A program made the translations under genes and the position numbers. A stretch of DNA of 64,000 bases from Cyathus striatus (Eukaryota; Basidiomycota; Agaricomycetes; Agaricales; Nidulariaceae), in NCBI GenBank assembly GCA_025738555.1, contig JAOVFP010000011.1, positions 620,001-684,000 of the forward strand, read 5' to 3'. Position 1 is the stretch's first letter. Each line of letters begins with the position of its first letter. Positions 35,897 through 47,120 of this stretch are shown here, one piece after another. The notes under the pieces were generated by a model that was not told the origin of the DNA, did no database searches, and saw only the letters and a program-made list of their open reading frames with translations.

Positions 35897-36991
35897 TTAT
35901 GACTTTTGGTGGGAAGTGGAAGGTAGAGGGATAGTCGTTTCGCTTGAGCTTCGAGATCCTATAAAGACATCACTATAATTCGGAGGAAGTGTTGCTTCTC
36001 CTTCGCTTCGGCTTTCGAGGCCTATCGGACCAGCATCTAACTCTCGCCGAGGCGTAAGGGATGGCACATAGTATGAACCCCTTCTCCTATTTGAGAGTAG
36101 AGGTTCTGCTGTGGATTGTTCTGCTGGAAGGTCTCTCCGCTTATGAATGACTTCTCCAGATGGATTGGAGTGAACCATGCCTGTAAAGTTATTGGCAGAT
36201 AAAACTGGAGTGCTGGTAGCGTTGGAATGTTCCATATCGGGCCGTAAATCGAATGGTTCCAGTATTCTTTCATTCGCTGCTGTTTGTTCCCGGTTGAAAA
36301 GCAAAGTATTTTGTTGTTGTATTATTACCGATCTGGATTTTCTTTTTCGAATAAACCATATTACTAGGCTTATAATTACTATTCCAGTAATCACTCCAAT
36401 TATACCCCCAGCAATACTCCCTACTGGTCTAGATGCATCAGAACTCCGAGAGGTCGCTACCGATATAGTGGTTCCCGGCGAAGTAATAGTTGAAGATCCT
36501 GTCGGGGTTGTATTGTTCACGCTTGTCACGCCGTTCGTTGCCAAAGTATTCAATATTGAATGTTCTGAACCAGATGTCGTATTTAAAATAGTTGCATTAA
36601 ACGCGGGTAGATTTGCGCCTGGAATAGTATCACCAACTGAATCTACAGCTTCAAAGCTGATGAACCTATAACAAGCTCAGTCTCATTTTTATATCCATTG
36701 TTAAATCATCATACCCTGGAGTCGCGTTGAGTGGTACTTGTATTTCAAGTGTGGATTCTTGGGGTAAAGTGGCAGTACAATTTGGAAAATTGGTGCTTGT
36801 GGGTGTCGGCATAATAGTCATTATTACACTGTGGCCAAGAATATAATAAATATTTATATCATGTGGATTCAGGATGGTGCCTACGTATGTTCTGTTGTAT
36901 CTATAAGGTTAGTCCACGTAACAGTAATAGTTCCCCGTGTTGTTATTTCGCTTTGGCTTATGCCTAGGTTCATCACATAAGCCCCAGGCAT
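35897..36991 (-). CDS. Family 1 single-pass membrane protein, copy 6 (intact)
   Basis: Model: complement(join(35897..36665,36715..36828,36885..36991)), 329 residues, phases consistent. Ectodomain starts MPGAYVMNLGISQSE, with TITVTW in exon 1 and a FISFEAVDSVGDTIPG strand pair at the start of exon 3. The stalk is short. Helix at about 156-179 (AGGIIGVITGIVIISLVIWF), then RKRKSRS and the complete tail (ILEPFDLRPDM, HKRRDLP, SYYVPSLTPRRELDAGPIG, PPNYSDVF, ending STSHQKS). The exon 2 acceptor is shifted by one codon relative to copies 3 and 4 (it uses CACAG), and copy 7 shares this, so 6 and 7 are sister genes in the ectodomain. A leader intron precedes the ATG. Confidence 0.82.
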
Positions 36992-38670
36992 GGTAGTAAT
37001 GTACGTTAAAGGAAGTAGTCTGCTAGTCTCCACTAGTTATTAGCATTTGATTATTCGTTAAAATTCATGTTAACTGTTCTCACCGAAATGTTCTACGTGC
37101 GCAAAACTCAGCTTCGGGTTCGGCTTAGGTCCTTCCTAGGATATCACTTTCCCTTAGACTAGATGATAACAAGATGGGAGAGAATAATAAGAGCAGGGTG
37201 AATATAGGAAGTAAATATAAGCTACTATATCTGTCCGTGATCCTCTAGTGACTATTTGTTTGATATATATAGGCAGGGTGGGGACCAACAGTGTTCTCAA
37301 CGTCGTTAAGATGGTAGATAGATCGTACATCATATATTAGAGGAGATTGTTATGCACAGCGTAAACGCTCTTGAGAACTTTTGAGTAGAAATGGAATGGC
37401 ATTTGAACGAGTTCCAGTATCAAGTCATCGGGCGTGGAAAAGAAAATAGCGATGAAATTCCGCACACTATTTAATATTTCTAGAGCATTTCAGCTTTCAC
37501 AGGAATAATTCAATCAAGGCCTGTGCGATGTACGTCAACAATCAATGATGAAGCAAGGAGATGTATACCTGTCTAGTTGAGGTTCAGTACTGTAGCACTG
37601 TGGGTGGATGGTCGGGAACACATACGTAGGGAATCTGAAGCCAAATAATGTAGATCCACATGGTCCTATACAATTTTTATTGAATTTCATTTGCTTTTTA
37701 TTCCTGCTTTATGTCGATGGCACTGTCAGGTTAAAAACATCTAATGACTAATCAAATCAGCAGCGGTTTGTTATATGAATTACGGAGATCACAGTAGCCT
37801 TCAAGACCGGTATCAAAATATTATGGTAGAGCACAAAAGAGTGAATATCTGAGAGAGAGTAATAATCTACTTATCATATTGCATCATGGACTATCGTTGG
37901 CTAGGAATCCTAGGATAGCTCCATCTGCTTTGTTGAAGATGCTGGCTTCGACCATCAGTTGTATGCTCAGGTTTCATTCAAAATCAACTACTTTCAATGT
38001 CAGACTTGGCTTGAGACTTGACTTATGAATAGATAATTGACACTAAAAAGGTTTATTATATTGTCTTATCTCCGATATAAAAGCACCTGTGTATTGCTCA
38101 TCAACGTAAGACCGTGTCCAGATCCATTCAAGCTATATTGCATGTTCAGCTTCCAAAAATTATTATTATCAGTATATTAAGTGTAGAGCCTGCATAGCAA
38201 AATGCGGGTTTCATGTGTTTTTCATCTCTGTTACAAGATTCCATGCATACTGTTGTTTACTAAGCATTTACCTCATGTTGCTTACCTACATAACTGTCGT
38301 ACATATGCTTCGAGAGTGTCAGGTTACGCATACCCCCCAACTCTCTCTCTCATGCGACCTCACTAGGATCTGAAAGGTTGGACGGATGCGCCACCCACTC
38401 ACACAATTCTTTGTCGAGGGGATACCCTCATGCCAATATCCTCCTCCACATGAGTAAGATGTGTAATTTCTAGAAGGATGGTGCGGAAGAGGTATAAACA
38501 TCGGAGCATTGTAGGTGCCTATCGAATGCAATTCAAATGCCTTAGCTTATCTCAGTTAAAGTCTGCCAGTAAATAGCATGCTATATAATAATTATATGTT
38601 ATATAGTCGATACAGAATTATTATATTACATATTCTAATATATTGGTGGGAACGAAGTGATACAACGTAC
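36992..38670. other. 5' region of copy 6 and unique intergenic DNA
   Basis: Leader intron and exon near 37020-37140, family flank to about 38010, then sequence not seen elsewhere in the window. Nothing in 38011-38670 is convincingly coding; it includes an AT-rich stretch at 38570-38645. Confidence 0.45.
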
Positions 38671-38760
38671 CTTTCTCATCCGTGAGAAGGCGTGCGAACC
38701 TTCGGCGGAGATTTCCGAGGCTGCTCAAGTCGTCGAAGCGGTCGGTTTTAAAGACATTCT
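38671..38760 (-). pseudogene. Orphan coding exon with intact splice sites
   Basis: On the minus strand a perfect acceptor (ataacactgcag) and donor (GTACGT) enclose 90 nt. They encode NVFKTDRFDDLSSLGNLRRR followed by about ten further residues ending TDEK, an ordinary soluble-protein composition. GC content is higher than in its neighbours. No adjoining exon is found on either side, so it looks like a leftover of a gene destroyed by rearrangement. The family is not recognised. Confidence 0.4.
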
Positions 38761-38931
38761 GCAGTGTTATAATATATAAATACATATCATAAACATGCAG
38801 AATCGATTCTGTATAAATATTGAAAGATAAGCCAATTCTAAGATTACAGTGACACTTATTTACGGCGAACCGAATTACGGCGCAAGCTTTAACTACAGTG
38901 AATCTATTAATCGAAACTGTTCTATCATAGG

Positions 38932-40140
38932 TTATATAACTCTAACAGGCGACATACCACCTTCTTCTAAATCATCAATTTGTGATTTGGCTATGGAGGG
39001 CACACTAGCTCTCCTCTCCTTTAACACCTCAATCAGATCTCGCATCTTTTTCCGCTGCTCATGAAGCTCCTCCATCTGCTGCAAAGTTAAAGCCCCATAT
39101 GCTACAACACCCTGATGGGACTGTTCTTCCTTTTCCCTTGGTGGAATAACTACGCCTACAGGATATTCCGACACAGTCCCACTTTCCGATGATGCAGTTG
39201 GCGTGGTAGCCCTGCTCCCTTCTTCGAACATCCTCTTTTCCGTGGGATTCAAGTTTGTCTGATTGTGTAGATATCGACTTGTACGATTTCCACTCTCTGA
39301 AGAGTCACTCGGAGTAGTGGCCCTGCTTCCCCCTTCAAGCATGACTTTCTCCTCGGGATTCAAAACGTCTGCGGCTTTTCCAAAGGGATTAATTCTACTG
39401 ATCGGGTCGACAGAAGATTTTTGTGTGCGGGTAATGCGCACAATGGGAGTATCAAGGCTTTTTTTACGGGTTTGAAAGCGTCTTTTGCTGAAGATTAATA
39501 GGATAGTGGTTATGACAAAGAATATGAATGCTCCTATTACTATACCAGCAATTTTGCCTGGTGATAATGCAACGTCCGACTTTGGTTTGGAAACGGAACT
39601 ATCAGAGGGCTTGGAGCTCGACTGAGAAGGGTCAGATGAAGATCCTGTCGTGGTTGTATCGTTCATGCCTGCCACGCCATTCGTTGTCAAAGTACTCGAT
39701 GTTGAATGTTCTGAACCAGATATTGTCGTAGTTAAAATAGTTGCATGAAACGCAGGTTGATTGATGCCTGGAATAGTATCACCATCGGAATCTACAACTT
39801 GAAAGCTGACGATTCTATAACAAACTTAGTCTCGTTTGTATATCCATTGTTAAATTATCCTACCCTGGAGTCGCGTTGAGTGGTACTTGTATTTCAAGTG
39901 TGGATGCTTGAAATAAAGTGGCAGTACAATTTGGAAAATTGGTGCTTGTGGGTGTCGGCATAATAGTCGCAATTACACTGTGGCTAAGAATATAATGAAT
40001 ATTTATATTTTGTGGATTCAGAATGGTACCTACGTATTTGCTGTTTTACCTGTAGGATTAGTCCAGGTAACAGTAATAGTTCCCCCTGGCGTAATTTCGC
40101 TTTGGTTTATGCCCAGGTTCTTCACAACACGCTCATCCAT
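38932..40140 (-). CDS. Family 1 relative with exchanged membrane and cytosolic part, copy 7
   Basis: Model: complement(join(38932..39814,39864..39977,40034..40140)), 367 residues. Exons 1, 2 and the first part of exon 3 are clearly of this family and closest to copy 6 (NLGINQSEITPGG, TITVTW, IVSFQVVDSDGDTIPG). After the stalk (SSSDPSQSSSKPSDSS) the protein changes completely: the helix at about 162-182 is IAGIVIGAFIFFVITTILLI, followed by SKRRFQTRKK. The tail carries two tandem copies of a ~26-residue unit (LNPEEKVMLEGGSRATTPSD and LNPTEKRMFEEGSRATTPTA). A Gln/Glu/Lys-rich segment near the end (LQQMEELHEQRKKMRDLIEV) is likely a coiled coil. PPNYSDVF is absent. The cytosolic partner is therefore probably different. 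Confidence 0.82.
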
Positions 40141-41225
40141 GGTAGTAATGTACGTAAAATAAGGAAGTCTGCTAACATCCGTTCACCCTTAGCATGTAAT
40201 CATTCACTCAAAATCATGTAAATTATACTCACCGTAACACTCCAAGTAAGAAAAACCTCGACTTGTAGGTCTTACTTGGTTATATTTCTTCTTAGACTAT
40301 ATGATAATATGGTGGAGGGGTAGGAAAAAGAGTGCCAGGGGGAGAGAGATTGTGGGAGCGGGATGGATATAGGAATTGAAAGTAATGCGTAGCATATACA
40401 GAACCTATATCTATTCATACCCTTCTATCTTTGTAATTTGACGAAAATACACACGGCGAGTATCAACTATATGGCCAACATCGCTGAGCCAGCAAACAGA
40501 TCCTATATGATAAGATGAAGTTTTGGGAATGCACAGTACGTAGATTAGTACTACCTCTCACGAGGAACAGAATGATATTTAACGAAATCTGTTCAAGTGA
40601 AAGTGCAAGCAAGGCGACGACAACTGCACAGGTGTGACGTTTCCATAGTGTTTCCGAGGAATTGCTTGATTCAAGGTCTAATTGACATTTTCAGCCTTCA
40701 CAAGGCGATGCATGTCAGCGATGTATCATGAAATCAGAAATGAAGCGATTCGAAGATACATACACTGTATAAAATATGATGAGTCCATCAGCACAGACGG
40801 TCAGAAACCCGGTTCTCAGATATATACCACTGGGCTACGATCTATGTATAGGAATACGATGTATAACCTTTTTTTCGTGTACTGAAATAGCTAGTTAAGG
40901 CTATACTATAGACCACATACACTGCATCTCACACTCTACTTTCGTCGTGAACGTCTGAGCTGCTCCGGTCATCTTAAGAGCTGGGACACATTCCCGGTTA
41001 CTATACATACGTATAATAACTTGCTATAGTGGTCTGCACATTATATTTGTAATATATAACGTGATCGAAATAATGATGGTAGGTAAATAATTAAGTGTAC
41101 AGCAAGAACGTCAGAATGAGAAAAGGTCATTGAGTGTAAGGTAAGTGAAAATAATTCTATATGAAATACATAATTTAAATATGGCTTTGTTGAGAAGTGG
41201 AAGGCAGAGGAAAATTCGTTTCCCT
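40141..41225. other. 5' region of copy 7 and duplicated flank of copy 8
   Basis: Leader intron and exon near 40165-40280 (acttggagtgttacg before the donor on the minus strand). 40870-41225 matches 8510-8810. No gene seen. Confidence 0.45.
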
Positions 41226-42090
41226 TTATCTCCGAGATCCCGCAAAGATATCAGTATAATTCGGCGGAAGTGCTACTTCTCCACCGCTTTGGCTTTCGAG
41301 GCCTGTTTGACTAGCATCCAACTCCTGCCGAGGCATAGAGGACGGAACATAGTAGGAAGCCCTTATCCCGTTCGAGTGCAGACGTTCTGGTGAGAAAGGT
41401 TCAGGTGAAATGTCTCTCCGTTTTTGAACAACTTCTCCAGAAAGATTGGAATGAAGCATTCCCGGACAATTAGTGTACCGTATTGTTCCCTGTCCTTGTT
41501 TTCCAGTTGAAAGGCAAACCACTATTTCGGTTTCGTATTGTCACGAACCCAGACTTACGAGTTCGAATGAACCATATTACTAGGCTTATAACCGCTATTC
41601 CGACAATCGCCCCAACTACACCCCCGACTATGCTCCTTACTGGTGTAGAGGCGTAGAACCTTCAGTGGGCAGTGACATCGATGTGGTAGACGTCGACAAA
41701 TTGGTAGAGTCGCCCATCGAGTTGTGCAATATAGTGTAGCTACTATCAGTCTTGAATCGCCGAGGATCACTGTGTTAATCATGTTGGAAGTACTTGAAGT
41801 TGAGGCCCCAGAAACGTTTGAACTACTTTGTGTTGGATTACTGATGATGATGATGCGCGGCAGACACGGAGCTCGTGTTCGTGGCAGTCGCATTATCGAT
41901 ATTTATAGCAAACCGATTGTTAGTGACAATAGCAACAGCAATAGCATTATCTGCCGATTCTACAGCGTCAAAGTTGATGATCCTATAACAAACTTAGTCT
42001 CGTTTTTATATATATTGTTATATGATCATACCCGGTAGAAGTAGTAAAATCAGTGTTTGTAGGTGCCGGCATAATAGTTATTATATGTCT
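41226..42090 (-). pseudogene. Family 1 membrane protein, copy 8 (pseudogene)
   Basis: The tail is readable (YYVPSSMPRQELDASQTGLE, PPNYTDIFAGSRR), and the helix region is recognisable near 41570-41630, but there are frame breaks between 41522 and 41560 and within the stalk. Most of exon 2 is deleted, leaving its first codons joined to an intron-like gtatgatcat. The exon 3 start is present (FDAVESADNAIAVAIVTNN) but leads into a stop at a CATCATCATCATCAG run. Exon 1 is absent, as in copy 2. Confidence 0.75.
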
Positions 42091-42625
42091 AATATTATGA
42101 GTATCTGTCTTGTACGGTTTCTTGAAAAATAATCACGTTGGCACCGTAAAAAATCAAGCTAAACCTCGACCTGTTGAGTTTTCATCTTAGATTAGGTAAT
42201 AATAACGTGGGACAGTAGGACGACAAGTATCAAGGAAGAGATGGGAGTGGGGTGGATATAGGGATCAAAAGCAATTGTCAGGACATGCACAAGCTACACC
42301 TGTTCATAAGCATCTATCTTTTTTGTTTGATAAAGATACTCTGGGTGGGTACAGCCGTACTTTCAACATCGTTGAGTTATTAAATTGATTGTACTTGATA
42401 AGGGGTGGTTTTAGAACGCACAGCAGAGTTGGCCTCACAAGTAATAGAATACATAAACGCTCTCATAATCTCCGGTAGATGTGATTTAATCAATGAAGTG
42501 CTGAAAATAAAAGAGACAACAGTGTGCACATAGCGTCGAAGTCGCCCGTCTTTGAATCCCGGACGGGTGTCCTGCGATGTTTGTCAAAAATGCATCATAT
42601 TGCCAGTTAAAGCGAGATGAATATA

Positions 42626-43422
42626 CTGTACTATTACGACCGATTGTTCAGTGACGCATAACGGTACCTGCGTGAACTAAACAATTTTTTGATTTGTGAC
42701 GCATCACAAGCTGATTTGAACAAAGGTTCAGCTGAAATAAAGTAGGCCTATTTTTTCAAAAATTTCTTGAACAGTTCAAGGTGATAATACATGTAAATTA
42801 TGTGAAATGAGTACTCTAACGCTCTTCCCATGATTTAGACAAATACATTGTATTTTTATATTTTTTTCTCTCACCATGCCTCAAAGTTGGAGTTGCATCC
42901 GTTGGTGTGTCTTCTGCCACCTCGATAGTAGCGCTCTCTGCATCCGTTCTCAGTTTGGCATTGCTTGCTGAAATCCAGAATCCGATGCAAATAGATCATT
43001 TGGCACCAGTGTGTTGTTCTTCAATTGCGTACCCAGAGATTCCATGATGAATCTGTGTATAACTAACTTAGAAAATAAGTAATGTTGTGAAATATGCATT
43101 AGTAATGTATCTCACCTTAGATATTGCAAATGTGAATTATTCGGAGCTACTTTATTGAATGCTATGGTATTCAAATGTTAATTCCATTGCTTAGACCACT
43201 ATCAAGACTTTCTAAATAAGTTATTATGAGACAATACATCATTGTCCTTCTTCTTGGGCTACTTATAATGCATTGCCCCATTGTCCCAGTACTTCAGCAT
43301 GCCCTTATATGTTTGAACAAATTTGGCTAATGTCACGCACCAAATCTAGGTATGAACTGAACAATGAACTAAACTTCAGTGTCACGCTAAAAAATCATGA
43401 ACATTCGGTCGTAATGGTACAG
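42626..43422. mobile_element. 797-bp non-autonomous element with TA target duplication
   Basis: The termini CTGTACTATTACGACCGAT and the complement of the right end CTGTACCATTACGACCGAA continue into TGTTCA. They are flanked by TA (42624-42625 and 43423-43424). The uninterrupted paralogous site near 10018-10030 reads caatatgcatacg. The interior is AT-rich with further GAACA/TGTTC words and no coding frame. The duplication type and the terminal pattern CTGyAC..ACCrAyTGTTC link it to the MITE at 27156. Tc1/mariner-pogo group by duplication type. Confidence 0.88.
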
Positions 43423-43424
43423 TA

Positions 43425-43890
43425 CATACGAATATAAAGAGCCAATCATGATGTCAAACATTTTCGATGCACAGCGCTGTCAGCTTTGTTCGTTCAAGCT
43501 GAGCGAGTGAGCATAGATGTCGAATGTCGAAGTGCGGTGCGAGCTGAGAACATAGTGCAATTGAGCGCATGCGCGATCCATAGGACCACACATAAGCACT
43601 CTGAGAAGATGCATCGATACAACGATAGAAGAGCGGAAAGACTAGGTTATCGGCGACGAGACTGAGATCACATGTAAATCTCCACTGAGCAGCTCTTGAT
43701 ACGTCCTACATGGAAATCTCTTGGGAAGTAAGGCAAAAATAGGGAAAGATACGCACGAGTGCCAAAGGGTATCGCAGCGAACTACCTGACACGTTGACTT
43801 TGAACCCGAGCTCTTCCCAAGCAAAAGGATTTCTCCGTGGTCCGCAACGTATGTACTATAGCCTCATTTACATGCACGATTACCACCCCC
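43425..43890. other. Intergenic
   Basis: 43425-43560 matches 10030-10110. After 43790 it becomes the second copy of the segment that starts the window. No gene seen. Confidence 0.4.
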
Positions 43891-44456
43891 TTATCTGCGA
43901 CTCCGTCCTTCCCCCGGATAGCATCGATGGTGATGAGAAGTACACAAAGACAGCAGAGGGAGGTTCGACACCGTAGGCGAAAGATTCTCAACCCGAGGTG
44001 GAACGAGGGGTTTAATGAAGGAACCAGAAAAGATGTATAAGAACGTGGTGGAGGTCTTGACCTCAGAGGCATGTATAGCTGGCAGCAGAAGGCGAAATGA
44101 CTCAAGTACATACTGAGTTATAAACTGCGAGTCCTGACAACGGAGGCTACCGCCAAGCGTCACAAATAACGCGTCTATAAGAGTACATATCTGTGTATTT
44201 GAAATTGAAACCACGTGCGTGATATTTGTATCTCCCACGGTAAATTTCAAGTGTTCATACCGGCAATTCCCGATTGGAATGGATGTCACCGAACGCAACT
44301 GAACCGCGTCTAGCGATGTCCACGCTCTTTCCAATTGCTCTGGCCCGCTCTCCGTTTTACCCTCTACCAACGAGTCTTTGCAATTATAAGTACTCCCTGT
44401 AATGCAGCTATTAAATAGGAAAACTCTCGACTCCCAATTTTCAGTTTTGTCCTAAT
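43891..44456 (-). CDS. Hypothetical coding exon(s), minus strand
   Basis: An open frame follows a good splice acceptor (gtacattag, ending at about 44457) and encodes ENWESRVFLFNSCITGSTYN, then a stretch with ERAWTSLDAVQLRSVTSIPI and KFTVGDTNITHVVSISNTQI. Composition is balanced and protein-like up to about LGGSLRCQDSQ, after which it looks less so and an intron may start. The corresponding region at 1645-1930 has lost about 150 bases of the upstream part. No start codon or family is recognised, so this is probably an internal exon of a gene whose other parts are missing. Confidence 0.3.
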
Positions 44457-45009
44457 GTACCGCGGCCCAATGGGTGCATACACTACTAGGAATGTAGGGG
44501 TGGTAGTCGCAAAAGTGTGTACATGTTCTTCCTCTGTTTTATTTACTTATGAGAGTATTTATCAACCAGATTCACTAATATTGTCATATATGTTGCTTCG
44601 TTACATCAAGTCTCTGCGACACCTTGTGATTCAAGACTCGTGCATGCTAGTAGTACATCGAAAGTATACCATCTCAAGGACAAATGATGTCTCCACTTAC
44701 CTGGTATCTCTTCTGAATCCTTTAATTGTTTCTTTTCTGGTTTACAGGCTCACGGGGAGACGCTTCGTTAACTGATACATTTCTTCTCATTCTCGACGAT
44801 GTACAACACTGTCACGCTGGTGGCTGTGGGCGGGAATGAGCAATTTCAACACCATCATACTATGTTCAAGCACAAAGACGAGTACAAGCCACAAAATTCT
44901 ACTGATTATCTATTTCAGTTACCTAAATTCATGACTTGATATAGACGTAGCCCACCAAAACCAACTCTGTGCTTCTCATTATCAGGTATCTGTGAGTAAA
45001 ATCATAAGG
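44457..45009. other. Duplicated intergenic segment
   Basis: Matches 1940-2450. A short plus-strand frame (44800-44940, MYNTVTLVAVGGNEQFQHHH and so on) parallels the one at 2302. Two of five copies keep it open; not called as a gene. Confidence 0.4.
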
Positions 45010-46184
45010 TTATGACTTTTGGTGGGAAGTGGATGGCAAATAATCACTTATTTCCCTTGAACTCCGAGATCCTGAAAAGACATCACTATAATTCGGCGGA
45101 ATTGTCACTCCTCCTTCACTTTGGCTTTCGAGGTCTACAGGCCTAGCATCCAATTCTCGCCGAGGCATAGAGGATTGCACGTAGCAGGATCCCCTTATAC
45201 CATTCGAGAGTGGAGGTTCCGTCATGGGAGGTTCAGCTGGAAGGTCTCTACGTTTGTGAACGACTTCGGGCGGCTTGAAGTGGCGCATGCCTAGATAACC
45301 AGTGGCAGATAAAATTGGAATGCTGGTAGCGTTGGAATGACCCATATCGGGTCGTAAATCGAATGGTTCTAGTATGGTGTCATTTGCTGCTGTATGTTCC
45401 CGGTTGAGAAGCAAAGCATTTTGCTTTTGTATTGTTACCAATCTGAACTTTCGTTTTCAAATGAACCATATTGCTAGACTTATAATTGCTATTCCAGCAA
45501 TTGCTCCAACACCACCACTAACTATCACCCCAACTGATATGGATGCTTTAGAGACTTCCGAAGTACTCGACGGTGTGGTAGACGTTGACGAAGTAATAGA
45601 GGTGCTCGAGGAGAAAGTGGAAGATACTATCGATGTTAGATCACCATGGCTCGTCGTCGTTGATGTAAAACTTGAACCAAATTGTGAAGATGTTGGTAAC
45701 TGACTACCCGCATCAGAAGTACTTGATGTTGATGCAGAATCCGAACCGTTAGTGTAGGTGTTGGTCCCAGAATAGATGAAGCGGGAAATTTAGAAAACGT
45801 ATCGATGGTTATGAAAAACGGGTTGTTAGTGACACTTAGAGCCGGAGTACCCGACGAATCTAAAGCTTCAAAAGTGACGACACTATAACGAACTCAGTCT
45901 AGTTTTATATCAATTTTAAAATATCATACCCAGGAGTTGCGAAGGATGGCACTTGCATCACAAGTGAGGATGTCAAAGGTATAGTGACCAGACCAGCTGT
46001 AAATTCATTGTCTAAAGGTACGGAATTTATTATGCGGCTAAGAAGTTAATAAATAATTATCATATGCAGAGATTCAAAATGGCTCATACGTAGTAGGCCG
46101 TCCAATATGCGAGTTAGTCCAGGTAACAGTAAACTCATCTCCTGGTTCAATCCTGCTTGGGCTTACGCCAAGGTTCAACATCAT
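45010..46184 (-). pseudogene. Family 1 membrane protein, copy 9 (pseudogene)
   Basis: Exon 1 (MMLNLGVSPSRIEPGDEFTV) and exon 2 are intact, and exon 3 starts well (VVTFEALDSSGTPALSVTNN). A one-base shift in the stalk near 45760 throws the frame. In the original frame the helix is followed by TGA at 45457-45459 (minus strand), where copies 3-6 have the first Arg of RKRKSR. The tail frame beyond (45441-45010) is still open and ends in the usual STSHQKS, with PPNYSDVF present. Copies 1 and 9 share the GDEFTV exon 1 and lie at equivalent places of the duplicated segment, so they are direct counterparts. Confidence 0.78.
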
Positions 46185-46643
46185 TTCTGGTATCTGTGAC
46201 GTGTTAGTGTTGTGTGTTGAGTGGAGTAGTCTGCCAAAGTCCACTCGTCCTTAGCATTTGATCATTCCAATTATGTAAAACATTCCCACCTGAATGTTCA
46301 AGGTAAACAAAACTTCGCCTTTTGTTGGAATATCTCTTCTTCCTAGACCAGATGAGAATAAGGCAGAGTTGTAGGATGCAAAGTGTCTGGAGGAAAAGAT
46401 GAAAGAAGGTTAGATATAGGAATTAAAAGGGCCAAGCTATATCTGTTCGTGACCTTCTATCTGTTTTGTTCGATAAATATAGGCAAGGAGGGAAAGGAAT
46501 CTGAGGCTAAATAATGCAGATTTACAAGGTCTTATACACTTTTTATTAAATTTTATTTGCTTTTATTCCTGTTTTATATTGACACTATCACGCAGGAAAC
46601 GCCTAATGATCAATCAAATGAGCAGCTTTATTTCATGAATTAC
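46185..46643. other. 5' region of copy 9
   Basis: Leader intron and exon, then the family flank, which is shorter than usual because about 250 bases around 46495 are missing. Confidence 0.4.
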
Positions 46644-47120
46644 AGAGATCGTAGCCTTCACGACCAGTATCAAAAGTATTATGGGTAGAGAACAAGAGAG
46701 TACAAGTCGGAGAGTGAGTTGGAATGTTATGTACTGTTCGAGCACTCTGGTATTAGATGTTATCATAGTATGTTATTGTTACACGGACTTTCTGTTAATT
46801 ACAGAGATCGTAGCCTTTACTACCAGTATCAACAGCATGATGGGTAGAGCACAAGAGAGTACAAGTCGGAGAGTGAATTGGTATGTTATGTATCGTTCGA
46901 GCACTCTGGTATTAGATGTTATCATAGTATGTTATTGTTACACGTACTATCTGTTAACTGCAGAGATCGTAGCCTTTATGACCAGTATCAAAAGTATTAT
47001 GGGTAGAGCACGAGAGAGTACAAGTCGGAGAGTGAGTTGGAATGTTATGTACCGTTCGAGCACTCTGGTATTAGATTTCACCATAGTATGTTATTGTTAC
47101 ACAGACTTTCTGCTGTTGAC
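46644..47120 (+). repeat. Three tandem copies of a 159-bp unit
   Basis: agagatcgtagcc starts at 46644, 46803 and 46962, giving a period of exactly 159 bases with about 90 percent identity by eye. The unit is single-copy in the equivalent flank at 4130-4770. Since 159 is divisible by three, an open frame of 161 codons runs through (46681-47166), repeating about 53 residues. That frame has no other support, and the single-copy flanks do not keep it. Confidence 0.85.
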
